From Lachnospiraceae bacterium (GTDB lineage: Bacteria; Bacillota; Clostridia; Lachnospirales; Lachnospiraceae), in the NCBI GenBank assembly GCA_022510725.1, contig JAFLSW010000003.1, forward strand, positions 1-64,000: a stretch of DNA of 64,000 nt, given 5' to 3'. Position 1 is the first letter of the stretch; each line of letters begins with the position of its first letter. Both the position numbers and the translations under genes were made by a program. Of the stretch, positions 49,661 to 58,204 are shown piece by piece. Under the pieces are notes generated by a model. It did no database searches. It worked only from the letters and a program-made list of their open reading frames with translations, and was not told where the DNA came from.

Positions 49661-50425
49661 TTATTCTGCCAAGCGGCTTTCTCCCGTGGCATAGTCTATC
49701 TCCACACCGGGCTGATTGTTATAAACAAATACATTAAAGCAGATTCCTCTGCCCCCATCTTCTACGGACCAGCCTTCCATCAACACGCCCTTTGCCACTA
49801 AGTCGTTTCCTTCAAAAATGGGCGTAACCCGATAAAGAACATGGTAATTGGTAGCTTCAATAAAATCGTCTACGGCGTTTTCAAAGGGAAGCATCCCTAC
49901 CACATTCATATATCGGGTACCTGTGATCAGATTTTTTTCGTTGGCATTTTCCCCGGTAAGCTGGTAGCCAATAAGGTGACAGCGGTTGTACAGATATTTA
50001 CCGTCCACACAATCATACTTCACCGTATGCCAGCCGGAGGGTTTGATCCCGCCGATCTCTCCCCGTTCCTCAGTTGGCATCAGCTCCCGTCCGATACAGG
50101 CATAGGCTTCCCCGCATCGACCCAGTCCATCCAAGCTGCTGTATTGCTCAAAGGCTTCCGTGGTATACTCTGTCTCTTCAAAAAAAGGGACATTGCCATT
50201 GATCTCCACATAGGGATAGCCTTCAAACGGTGGCACTTCCTCTAAGGATATGGCATCGGACCGGACAGACTCTGTCATTCCAAAGTCAGCAAAGTCCAGT
50301 CCGCCTTGAGAAGAGGCCACATACCCTGCTGCCCATCCAAACAGGCTCAGTATAAAAAGCAGGTATATGCCCCAAAATCTTCTTTTCCTTGTCCACCGTT
50401 TCCTTCTTCTTTTACGAGCTGCCAT
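49661..50425 (-). CDS. EndA-like DNA/RNA non-specific endonuclease, membrane anchored
   Basis: 254 residues. A highly basic N-terminus (RKRRRKRWTRKRR), one membrane helix (about 18-38) and an external nuclease domain (about 65-254) of the beta-beta-alpha-metal fold, with the catalytic histidine and metal asparagine in YNRCHLIGYQLTGENANEKNL. The usual DRGH is here NRCH. Similar to DNA-entry nucleases such as EndA. Start is coupled to the ArsR-family gene (its stop overlaps the ribosome site). Nuclease activity is likely; uptake or defence role not shown. Confidence 0.88.
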   Translation of the reverse strand: MAARKRRRKRWTRKRRFWGIYLLFILSLFGWAAGYVASSQGGLDFADFGMTESVRSDAISLEEVPPFEGYPYVEINGNVPFFEETEYTTEAFEQYSSLDGLGRCGEAYACIGRELMPTEERGEIGGIKPSGWHTVKYDCVDGKYLYNRCHLIGYQLTGENANEKNLITGTRYMNVVGMLPFENAVDDFIEATNYHVLYRVTPIFEGNDLVAKGVLMEGWSVEDGGRGICFNVFVYNNQPGVEIDYATGESRLAE

Positions 50426-50427
50426 GA

Positions 50428-50796
50428 TTATTCCTCAACATGCTCTCTTCCTTGTGCAATAATAGTCCGCACATGTCCGTCCGCCAAGGAATAAAAAACC
50501 GATTTTCCCTCCCGGCGGGATTTCACCAGTTTATTCTGTTTTAAGATCTTAAGCTGATGGGAAATAGCGGATTGGGTCATATTTAACGCCTGGGCCAGAT
50601 CGCAGACGCAGACCTCCGCTTCAAAAAGCACATACAGGATCCGGATACGGGTTGAGTCTCCAAAAACCTTAAACAATTCCGCCAGATTATATAGCGTGAC
50701 CTCATCAGGCAAGGTCTCTTTTACGATCTTTAAGAGATCCTGATGTACTTCCACAAATTCACAACATTCCAATTCTTCCTCTGCCAAAGAATCCAC
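50428..50796 (-). CDS. ArsR/SmtB-family metal-sensing repressor (CadC/CmtR-like)
   Basis: 122 residues: winged helix (about 35-110) with the metal-binding motif EVCVCDLAQAL at the alpha3 position and an N-terminal ECCE pair, the ligand pattern of thiolate-binding Cd/Pb/Zn sensors. Recognition helix MTQSAISHQLKIL. The track's GTG start at 50796 is too close to the ribosome site; TTG at 50787 is the likelier start. It is third in the operon, after the ATPase it probably controls, and a matching operator is at 52957-52978. Confidence 0.93.
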   Translation of the reverse strand: MDSLAEEELECCEFVEVHQDLLKIVKETLPDEVTLYNLAELFKVFGDSTRIRILYVLFEAEVCVCDLAQALNMTQSAISHQLKILKQNKLVKSRREGKSVFYSLADGHVRTIIAQGREHVEE

Positions 50797-50807
50797 CTAC
50801 TTTACAC

Positions 50808-52673
50808 TTATTTTTTCACAAACAATGCGCGAATGGCATTTAAAACGGCAATGACCATAACGCCTACATCCGCAAAGATCGCCATCCACATGCCGGCAAT
50901 ACCCAGGGCACCCAATACCAGACAAACGGCTTTTACGCCCAGAGCAAAGGCAATATTTTCATATACGATCCGCAGACATTTTCTGGAGATCTGTATCGCC
51001 TTTGCGATCTTGATCGGATCATCATCCATCAGCACCACATCTGCTGCCTCAATAGCCGCATCGGAACCAAGGGCTCCCATGGCAATGCCGATATCCGCTC
51101 TGGAAAGGACCGGCGCGTCGTTAATACCGTCTCCCACAAATGCCAGCTTGCCATTCTTCTTTGTTTCGCCCAGAAGTTTTTCTACAATAGAAACCTTGTC
51201 GGCAGGAAGGAGCTGGCTGTGTACCTCATCGATCTTCAACTCTTCTGCCACCTGTTTTGCCACATTATCCATATCTCCGGTAAGCATGACCGTCTTGGAA
51301 ACGCCCGCCTTTTTCAATTCCAGAATCGCCTCTTTTGCCGTAGGCTTGATCATATCGGATATGAGAATATGTCCGGCATACGCCCCGTCTATCGCCACAT
51401 GTACAACCGTTCCCACGCTGTGGCATTCCTCAAAGGAAATCTCCAACTTCTCCATCAATCTGGCATTTCCTGCTGCCACCAGGACGCCGTCTACTTTTGC
51501 TGTTACACCGTTTCCGCCGATTTCCTCCACATCCGTTACGCGGGATGTATCCAGTTCTTTGCCGTAAGCTTTTTGCAGACTCTTACTGATAGGATGGGAT
51601 GAGTAGCTTTCCGCCAAAGCCGCATATTCCAAAAGCTTTTCTTTATCCATGGTGTTGTGATGCACACCGGCAACCTCAAACACACCCTGGGTCATGGTTC
51701 CCGTCTTATCAAATACTACACAATCCGTTTTGGAAAGGGTCTCCAAATAGTTGGAACCTTTGATCAATATGCCTGCGTTTCCTGCTCCACCGATTCCTGC
51801 AAAAAAGCTTAATGGAATACTGATGACAAGAGCACAGGGACAACTGATTACTAAGAAGGTCAAGGCCCTTAATATCCAGTTTCCCCATTCCGGTGTAAGG
51901 TTTAAGAAAACCATCCTTATCACCGGAGGCAGCAGTGCCAATGCAAGGGCGCCATAGCAGACTGCCGGGGTATAATATCTTGCAAATTTGGTAATAAACT
52001 GTTCTGACTTGGATTTCTTGGAGCTGGCATTTTCTACCAGATCCAGGATCTTGGAAACCGTAGACTCTCCAAACTCTTTTGTGGTCCTGATCTTGATCAG
52101 GCCTGTCATGTTGACGCAGCCGCTTATGACTTCTTCTCCCTCTTTTGCATCCCGAGGAAGGCTTTCTCCCGTCAAGGCTGTGGTATTTAAGGATGTATTA
52201 CCTTCTACGATGATACCGTCAATGGGTATCTTCTCTCCGGGCTGAACAACGATCACGGTGCCAAGTTCAACTTCATCCGGGTCTACCTTAACAAGGCTGC
52301 CATCTTCTTCTATATTAGCATAATCCGGACGAATATCCATCAACTGACTGATATTTCTTCTGCTTTTTCCCACTGCATAGCTTTGAAACAGCTCGCCTAT
52401 CTGATAAAAAAGCATGACCGCAACGCCCTCTTCAAAGTCCCCTAAGGCGATTGCGCCCACCGTTGCCACGGCCATCAAAAAGTTTTCATCAAATACCTGT
52501 TTGTTCAGAATTCCTTTGACCGCTTTTTTCAAAATATCATAACCGATCACCAGATAGGGAATGAGAAATAGTACAAACTTTAACATGCCCTCCACCGGAA
52601 GCAGCTCCAACAGAACAATCAAAACTGTTGCAACAATGATCCGGATCAACATCTTTTTTTGCTTCTTATTCAT
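50808..52673 (-). CDS. P1B-type heavy-metal ATPase (CadA/ZntA-like), no N-terminal HMA domain
   Basis: 621 residues. It exports soft divalent metals (Zn, Cd, Pb) driven by ATP. Motifs: TGES, metal-site SCPCAL in the sixth helix, phosphorylation site DKTGTMTQG, HP in SSHPISKS, and GDGINDAP. Residues begin almost directly with the membrane domain; the usual N-terminal HMA domain is missing and is instead encoded as the separate upstream 72-residue protein. ATG at 52673 preferred to the track's GTG at 52682. CPC plus the CadC-like regulator supports Cd/Zn over Cu. Confidence 0.94.
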   Translation of the reverse strand: MNKKQKKMLIRIIVATVLIVLLELLPVEGMLKFVLFLIPYLVIGYDILKKAVKGILNKQVFDENFLMAVATVGAIALGDFEEGVAVMLFYQIGELFQSYAVGKSRRNISQLMDIRPDYANIEEDGSLVKVDPDEVELGTVIVVQPGEKIPIDGIIVEGNTSLNTTALTGESLPRDAKEGEEVISGCVNMTGLIKIRTTKEFGESTVSKILDLVENASSKKSKSEQFITKFARYYTPAVCYGALALALLPPVIRMVFLNLTPEWGNWILRALTFLVISCPCALVISIPLSFFAGIGGAGNAGILIKGSNYLETLSKTDCVVFDKTGTMTQGVFEVAGVHHNTMDKEKLLEYAALAESYSSHPISKSLQKAYGKELDTSRVTDVEEIGGNGVTAKVDGVLVAAGNARLMEKLEISFEECHSVGTVVHVAIDGAYAGHILISDMIKPTAKEAILELKKAGVSKTVMLTGDMDNVAKQVAEELKIDEVHSQLLPADKVSIVEKLLGETKKNGKLAFVGDGINDAPVLSRADIGIAMGALGSDAAIEAADVVLMDDDPIKIAKAIQISRKCLRIVYENIAFALGVKAVCLVLGALGIAGMWMAIFADVGVMVIAVLNAIRALFVKK

Positions 52674-52700
52674 GATCCACACCTGCTCTCCCCATGCTAT

Positions 52701-52919
52701 TTAGAGATAGATCTCACAGTCGTCTTCGACTTTTTTGCAGTTTTTCAACACAGTTTCCATCACTGCCTTGGGATCTTCCCCTTCTTCAAATTCTACTGCC
52801 ATTTTTAAGGCCATGAAATTTACCACAGCATCCTTTACGCCGGGAGTCTTTTTTGCAGCCTCTTCCATTTTATTGGCACAATTTGCACAATCTACTTCGA
52901 TCTTGTAAGTTTTTTTCAT
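52701..52919 (-). CDS. HMA-domain metal-binding protein
   Basis: 72 residues, one ferredoxin-like HMA domain with the CxxC site DCANCANKMEEAA (Cys11, Cys14). The segment VDCANCANK resembles the N-terminal domain of CadA pumps more than CopZ. It likely delivers or senses metal for the ATPase encoded next (28-bp gap). AGAAGG 8 bases before the ATG. First gene of the operon behind the ArsR-type operator. Confidence 0.93.
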   Translation of the reverse strand: MKKTYKIEVDCANCANKMEEAAKKTPGVKDAVVNFMALKMAVEFEEGEDPKAVMETVLKNCKKVEDDCEIYL

Positions 52920-52956
52920 GTTATATACCTTCTTTCTTTTTACTATGATATTCTTT

Positions 52957-53015
52957 CATATGAACAATTATTCATATGTTTAATTGTATTATACCACCAC
53001 TGCCTACTATGTCAA
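52957..53015 (-). promoter_or_regulatory. ArsR-type operator and promoter of the metal-efflux operon
   Basis: Minus strand TTGACA (53010-53015), 16 bases, TATAAT (52988-52993). Immediately downstream is a 22-bp inverted repeat with arms CATATGAA/TTCATATG around a 6-base centre (52957-52978), resembling SmtB/CzrA operators. A bound ArsR-family dimer would block the transcription start. The -35 box overlaps the last codons of the upstream rhodanese-TtcA gene. Confidence 0.72.
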
Positions 53016-54166
53016 GACATTTTTTCATCATAACCTTCTAAAAAGCTGCGCCTGATCCCATCCTTTTTATAAGCTATGACTGTATTTAAATTGACATTCT
53101 CTACACTTCTGAAGATATTCTTTTCAATGACCGGATCTTTTGATGCCAGCTCATGAATCAGCTGCTTGATCTCAGCCCGCTTGGATCCTTTTTCTGTTCC
53201 GCCGCAGGAAGCACAGTTTTCCGTAAAGCGGCAGGCGCACTGGATAAAGTGAAGGTGATTGTATTCCGTCCATCTGATAATGTCCGCTTCTCTGATCAAA
53301 TATAAGGGGCGGATCAACTCCATCCCTTCAAAATTGGTACTGTGAAGCTTGGGCATCATAGTCTGAACCTGTCCTCCGTAAAGCATCCCCATTAAGATAG
53401 TCTCAATCACATCATCAAAATGGTGACCCAATGCGATCTTATTACAGCCAAGCTCCTTGGCCTTGCTGTAAAGATAGCCCCGGCGCATTCTGGCACATAA
53501 GTAACAGGGCGAATTTTCTTCGGCAGCAACAATGTCAAAGATCTCCGAAGTAAAGACCGTAATAGGCACATTTAACAGCCTGGCATTATTTTCAATGGTC
53601 TCATAATTGATGGCGTTGTAGCCCGGATTCATCACTAAGAATACCGCTTCAAAGTTTTTCTTTCCGTGACGGGCCAATTCCTGAAACAGCTTTGCCATCA
53701 GCATGGAATCCTTTCCGCCGGAAATGCAGACAGCGATCTTATCCCCATCTTGTATCAATTCATATTCATTGATGGCACGGGTAAAATTACGCCAGATTTC
53801 CTTTCGGAACTTTTTGATGATGCTGCGCTCTGCATCCTTTGCCCGGTCTGCGGCACTTTCTTCCTTTTCCATAAGGCGCCTGAGCTTCAACCGGAGATAG
53901 GAACGGTATCCGCCGTCTATGCTGTAGATCTCATAGCCCTGCTCTGTCAATTCCTCTGCGATATCGTCGCTTTTCTGTCCCGTATAACAAATCAGATAGA
54001 CCGGCTTATCTTTGGAGATCCGGTCCATCTGTTCTTCAAATTCTTCCCAATATATATGTTCTGCTCCGGGATAGCTTTCCTTTTGAAAATCCTCTGCACT
54101 CCGCATGTCGATGATCTGCTTATCTCGGTTATCCTGTTCTAACTCTTCAATCCTTTTTCTACACAT
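53012..54166 (-). CDS. Rhodanese-TtcA fusion (tRNA 2-thiolation type)
   Basis: 384 residues. An N-terminal rhodanese domain (about 1-95) has the active cysteine Cys60 in CYTGQKS. It is joined by a charged helix to a TtcA-type PP-loop ATPase (about 120-370): PP-loop SGGKDS at 149-154, CYLC at 221-224 and a further cysteine cluster QCACRFTENCASCGG near 312-326 for the iron-sulfur cluster. TtcA inserts sulfur at C32 of tRNAs. The fused rhodanese probably supplies persulfide sulfur to the same active site. The gene overlaps tcdA by 8 bases, in one operon with LarE. Confidence 0.88.
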   Translation of the reverse strand: MCRKRIEELEQDNRDKQIIDMRSAEDFQKESYPGAEHIYWEEFEEQMDRISKDKPVYLICYTGQKSDDIAEELTEQGYEIYSIDGGYRSYLRLKLRRLMEKEESAADRAKDAERSIIKKFRKEIWRNFTRAINEYELIQDGDKIAVCISGGKDSMLMAKLFQELARHGKKNFEAVFLVMNPGYNAINYETIENNARLLNVPITVFTSEIFDIVAAEENSPCYLCARMRRGYLYSKAKELGCNKIALGHHFDDVIETILMGMLYGGQVQTMMPKLHSTNFEGMELIRPLYLIREADIIRWTEYNHLHFIQCACRFTENCASCGGTEKGSKRAEIKQLIHELASKDPVIEKNIFRSVENVNLNTVIAYKKDGIRRSFLEGYDEKMS

Positions 54167-54950
54167 CCTGCATCTGCTTTCTGCTTTCTATCATTGCTTC
54201 TTTTGTCAGATCCTTGACCACTTCACCCGCTATGATCAGCCCTGCCACCGATGGAACAAAAGCGACGGAACCGGGGATATCCCGCCTTTCGGTGCATTTG
54301 TGCTTCGCATCCGGCGGGCAGATACAATGGCTCCGACAGCTGATAGACATATCCTCAATAGGCCTGATAGGCTTTTCTTTGGAATATACCACCTTTAATT
54401 TTTTCACATTTCTTTTTTTCAATTCCCTTCGCATGACCTTTGCCAAAGGGCATACGGTAGTCTTATAAATGTCCGCCACTTCAAATTCCGCAGGATTTAA
54501 TTTGTTTCCCGCTCCCATGCTGCTGATAATGGGAACTCCTGCACTTTGTGCCTGCATGACCAGCTCGATCTTTGCCGTTACCGTATCTACCGCATCCACC
54601 ACATAGGAATAAGCAGAAAAATCAAACTCATCCTTTGTCTCCGGCAAAAAGAAACATTGGTGTGTATAAACAGTGGCTTCCGGATTGATCTCCAAGATCC
54701 GCTCCTTCATCACATCCACCTTATATTTCCCTACGGTTTTTCTGGTGGCGATCAGCTGACGGTTTAAATTGGTCAGACACACCTTATCATCATCGATCAG
54801 ATCTATGGTTCCTACTCCGCTTCTTGCAAGGGCTTCCACGGTAAATCCGCCTACGCCCCCTACGCCAAAGACAGCCACACGGGAATTTTTAAGAATTTCC
54901 ATGGCTTCATGGCCTAAGAGCAGCTCCGTTCTTGAAAACTGATTTAACAT
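54159..54950 (-). CDS. tcdA: tRNA threonylcarbamoyladenosine dehydratase (E1-like)
   Basis: 263 residues of the ThiF/MoeB/HesA superfamily. ATP-binding GVGGVGGF (about 29-36), the Arg/Asp block NLNRQLIA and the DAVDTVTAK segment are present. A cysteine-rich stretch (CRSHCICPPDAKHKC) near 208-222 could bind metal. TcdA cyclises the t6A37 side chain of ANN-decoding tRNAs to ct6A. In E. coli it is linked to the CsdA/CsdE sulfur system; here it sits between sulfur-transfer genes. Starts 16 bp after larE. Confidence 0.92.
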   Translation of the reverse strand: MLNQFSRTELLLGHEAMEILKNSRVAVFGVGGVGGFTVEALARSGVGTIDLIDDDKVCLTNLNRQLIATRKTVGKYKVDVMKERILEINPEATVYTHQCFFLPETKDEFDFSAYSYVVDAVDTVTAKIELVMQAQSAGVPIISSMGAGNKLNPAEFEVADIYKTTVCPLAKVMRRELKKRNVKKLKVVYSKEKPIRPIEDMSISCRSHCICPPDAKHKCTERRDIPGSVAFVPSVAGLIIAGEVVKDLTKEAMIESRKQMQDV

Positions 54951-54966
54951 ATTTTATCCTCATCTA

Positions 54967-55770
54967 TTATAAAGTCTCATTCATGCTGCCTGTCCGATAC
55001 CCTGCCAGATCTAAGGTAACATAGGTAAAGCCGTATTCCTTTAGCTTCTCCCATACGGTCTTTCTGGTTGCTTCCTCTACCAGCCTGCCGATCTCCTCAG
55101 GCAGCACCTCGATCCTTGCCATCATGCCGTGGATGCGCACCCGCACCTGATGAAAGCCCATATCCAATAAAAGCTGTTCCGCCTTATCCACCATGGAAAG
55201 CTTATTTTCATCAATGGTCTCACCGTAGACAAAGCGGGAAGAAAGACAGGCAAAGGATTGTTTATCCCAGGTAGGCAGTCCCAACTGTTTGGACAACTCC
55301 CGAATCTCTTCTTTGGTAAGACCGGCTTCCCGCAAAGGACTTTTTACTTTCAACTCCTCTACTGCCATCAGACCGGGTCTGTAATCTCCGTTGTCATCCA
55401 GATTGGAGCCTTCCGCCACCTCCTGTATCCCATGCTCCTTTGCAATATCCCAGATCTTTTCAAACAGTTCCCGCTTGCACAGATAGCAACGGTTCTTGGG
55501 ATTTTGCCGAAAGCCTTCAATATCCAGTTCTTCCGACTTGCATATGATATGTTCTATTCCATTTTCCTTACAAAAGGCTTCCGCTTCATGAAGCTCCCTT
55601 TCCGGAAAAGAGCAGGAACTGGCGGTTACCGCAATGGCCTTATCCTGTAACACATCGTGAGCCACCTTTAATAAAAAGGTGGAATCCACGCCGCTGGAAA
55701 ATGCTACCACAACACTTCCCAGGCTTTTTAGATTATCCTGAAGTAATTTATATTTTTCCTGAAGATCCAT
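54967..55770 (-). CDS. larE: LarE-type ATP-dependent sacrificial sulfur transferase
   Basis: 267 residues from the ATG at 55770 (AAGGGG at 7 bases; the track extends 49 codons further without ribosome site). N-type ATP pyrophosphatase with PP-loop SSGVDS (25-30), the CYLCKRELF motif and QSFACLSSRF, whose cysteine corresponds to the one that loses sulfur in LarE. The family builds the nickel-pincer cofactor of lactate racemase, but larB, larC and larA are not in the window, and homologues may supply sulfur elsewhere. First gene of the operon with tcdA and rhodanese-TtcA. Confidence 0.9.
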   Translation of the reverse strand: MDLQEKYKLLQDNLKSLGSVVVAFSSGVDSTFLLKVAHDVLQDKAIAVTASSCSFPERELHEAEAFCKENGIEHIICKSEELDIEGFRQNPKNRCYLCKRELFEKIWDIAKEHGIQEVAEGSNLDDNGDYRPGLMAVEELKVKSPLREAGLTKEEIRELSKQLGLPTWDKQSFACLSSRFVYGETIDENKLSMVDKAEQLLLDMGFHQVRVRIHGMMARIEVLPEEIGRLVEEATRKTVWEKLKEYGFTYVTLDLAGYRTGSMNETL

Positions 55771-55822
55771 TTTTGTACCCCTTCTAACAAGTATGTTTTC
55801 TTTTCCTATCATGTTAGTAGGT

Positions 55823-55851
55823 ATTATAATTCTATGGACCTGCTCTGTCAA
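55823..55851 (-). promoter_or_regulatory. Consensus promoter of the larE operon
   Basis: Minus strand TTGACA (55846-55851), exactly 17 bases, TATAAT (55823-55828): a perfect consensus. A leader of about 45 bases before larE shows no riboswitch-like structure. Confidence 0.85.
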
Positions 55852-55891
55852 CTTTAGAGAGAGCCCGGATAAAAATCGGTAACATATTTTA

Positions 55892-55955
55892 ACCCCGCCG
55901 GCAATGGACTGCTCCAAAAAATCTAACTTTGGGAACCGTTCATTGTCGGCGGGGT
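55892..55955 (-). terminator. Long stem-loop after the surface protein gene
   Basis: A 15-bp stem (ACCCCGCCG... paired with ...CGGCGGGGT, one G-U) encloses a 34-base loop, 15 bases downstream of the surface protein stop. It is followed by TTAAAATAT on the minus strand, a modest T-run. Confidence 0.6.
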
Positions 55956-55970
55956 CTTAACTCAAGTATT

Positions 55971-58088
55971 TTATTGTTGTTTGTTTTTGCGCTTACGAAG
56001 GCGGTAAGTTGCAGTCACGCCTATAAATCCTGCCACACCAACGGCTGTCAAAGCAAGCCACAGGCCCGGTCTTGCGCTGTCACCGGTTTTGGGCGCGATA
56101 GAGTTGCCTGATACACCGGCATTATCTGCTGCTGACTGCTCTGCAGGATTATTTGCAGGCTTCTCATCTGTCCCCGACTGCTCTGTATTACCGGTGCCAC
56201 TGTTCATGCTGCTCGCCTGTATGGTTACCTGTACTGATTGGGAGGGCAGGGTATCCTCTCCCGCCGATCTGCGCACTTCATAGCTGCCTGCTCCAAGGGA
56301 TTCAAGCTCTCCCTTAGCATTGGCAGTCACATCCTTCCAGGTCTTTCCGCCATCCTCGGAGATCTGGTATCTTCCTTCCGGCTCCAGTCCGCTGATCTTT
56401 CCGTCTTTTGCGTCTTTTGTACTCTCGCCTGTCACACTGAGAGAGCCTGCTATTTCAGGTTCACGCTTCGGTATCTCAAGTTCCTGTGCCTCACTGTCAA
56501 CCACATCGGCACCGTTACTTTTCTTCACGATACCCACCGTGCCGTTGATCCATTCATCTTTTATCTCGAGGTTTCCGTTTTCATCTGCGGTCACCGTATC
56601 CGTATGAAGGTTTCCGCCGGCATCCTTATATGTAATGTCATACTTCGCTCCCGGGATAAGCCCCTGTAGTCTGCCATTAGGCCTGTCAACAGATGCTCTC
56701 GGCATCTCTTCCGTCCACTTCGCATAGTATTCTTTATCACCATAATCAGTTTCTGTAATACTTGTTACCGGCGCTCCGCTAAAATCCGCTTTTTCATACC
56801 AACCGGCAAAGGTATAGCCGCTTCTTGTAGGTTCCGGCAGCGTTAAGCCTTTGCCCTGATAATAACTTGTATATGTTTCTTCATCCTTGATGGTTCCGCT
56901 GTTTGTGTGATAGGTGACTTGATAAGGCGGCTCATATTCGGCAGGCTTTACTAAAATCGGCCTTCCCAGTACCACACTCATTTTCCATATACTGCCAAAA
57001 TCCCAATTTTCAAAAGTGTCTTGCTGTGCAAATGCCGTCTCCCCAATGCTTTCCGCCTGACCGGACACATCGGCAGTCCCTATGCCTCCCTCTGCTGTTC
57101 CTTCCAGATAGTAACAATTTGCTATTTCAGTATTGAAATTGCGACTCACAATGCCGCTACGATCGCTACCGCTAACAAGACCATTACTATAACAGTTTAT
57201 TATTGATATTTTACTACTACTACTGAATCCTGCTATACCTCCGGCATAATTGTCACTAGTAGAAATTTTACCTGTATTATAACAGTTTTTTATCGTTATG
57301 CTACCACCACCCGAGGGGTATGCATATCCTGCTATGCCGCCGCAATTATCATTGCCCTCAACAGAGCCTGTATTATAGCAGCTTTCTATGCTTCCCTCTT
57401 CCAACCGCCCTACAATTCCTCCGGCACAATTGCTACCAACATCATTGCCCTTAATATTACCTTCATTTACGCAATTTATTATCGTTCCAAAATTTTGCGC
57501 CGCAATTCCTCCAACACCGGAGACACTGGGAGCACCACCAAAATCACTTCTGACACTGGCTTTGTTTCGGCAGTTTTCTATTGTTCCTTCTGTGTTAAGA
57601 TACCCTACAATTCCTCCCACATTTCTGGCATTACTATGAACCGTACCGGCCACAGTGAGATTTTGGATTGTACCATTCACATTTCCAAACAAGCCCTGAT
57701 ATCCCCTCTCAGGAGTAGAAGCAGGGGCCAATCCATTGATCGTGATCACATGGTTACCACCGTTAAAAATACCGGAAAATTTCATCTCGGCGTCGTAATC
57801 TCCAATCGGCCTCCAGTTAGTCACGGTAATATCCTCTGTCAATTTAAAATATACTCCACTATAGGGTTCACCGCCGTTTACATCCGCTGCAAGCCGGGTA
57901 AGATCTTCCGGTGATGAGATTATGTAGGGACTGGACGCTGTACCGTTTCCGGCAAATTCGGCTGCTAACAGCTGAATGCCATCATCTTCATACGCCGCAG
58001 CTTCTACCGTTTTCACAAATACATCTGCAATGCTTATCTGGCTGAGCAACAGTACCGCCGCCAACGCTCCTGTTATGAATCTTTTCAT
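55971..58088 (-). CDS. Cell-wall-anchored surface protein with GLUG and InlB-type repeats
   Basis: 705 residues. Signal peptide (about 1-31), then repeated GLUG-like segments (about 125-330: GGIVGYLNTEGTIENC, GGIAGYAYPSGGG, GGIAGFSSSSK) that build a beta-helix, an InlB/Listeria-Bacteroides repeat (about 390-455: YTFAGWYEKADFSG, EYYAKW), Ser/Gly-rich beta domains and a sortase-type end: APKTGD, hydrophobic helix, RLRKRKNKQQ. The anchor lacks the leucine of LPxTG, a variant frequent in clostridia. Likely adhesin; no sortase gene in the window. Confidence 0.87.
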   Translation of the reverse strand: MKRFITGALAAVLLLSQISIADVFVKTVEAAAYEDDGIQLLAAEFAGNGTASSPYIISSPEDLTRLAADVNGGEPYSGVYFKLTEDITVTNWRPIGDYDAEMKFSGIFNGGNHVITINGLAPASTPERGYQGLFGNVNGTIQNLTVAGTVHSNARNVGGIVGYLNTEGTIENCRNKASVRSDFGGAPSVSGVGGIAAQNFGTIINCVNEGNIKGNDVGSNCAGGIVGRLEEGSIESCYNTGSVEGNDNCGGIAGYAYPSGGGSITIKNCYNTGKISTSDNYAGGIAGFSSSSKISIINCYSNGLVSGSDRSGIVSRNFNTEIANCYYLEGTAEGGIGTADVSGQAESIGETAFAQQDTFENWDFGSIWKMSVVLGRPILVKPAEYEPPYQVTYHTNSGTIKDEETYTSYYQGKGLTLPEPTRSGYTFAGWYEKADFSGAPVTSITETDYGDKEYYAKWTEEMPRASVDRPNGRLQGLIPGAKYDITYKDAGGNLHTDTVTADENGNLEIKDEWINGTVGIVKKSNGADVVDSEAQELEIPKREPEIAGSLSVTGESTKDAKDGKISGLEPEGRYQISEDGGKTWKDVTANAKGELESLGAGSYEVRRSAGEDTLPSQSVQVTIQASSMNSGTGNTEQSGTDEKPANNPAEQSAADNAGVSGNSIAPKTGDSARPGLWLALTAVGVAGFIGVTATYRLRKRKNKQQ

Positions 58089-58204
58089 TTCTTTTGTTCC
58101 TTTCTTGTATTGGTTATTTATCAGTATACACTAAGGCTGAATATTACATCATTCCATTGCGACCATACCATCTTTTTCCTGTTTTTGCAATGATTCCCAT
58201 CTCT

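Noticed and set aside
55771-55830. Riboswitch in the larE leader
   Set aside because: The leader after the predicted start is only about 45 bases and shows no stable structure.
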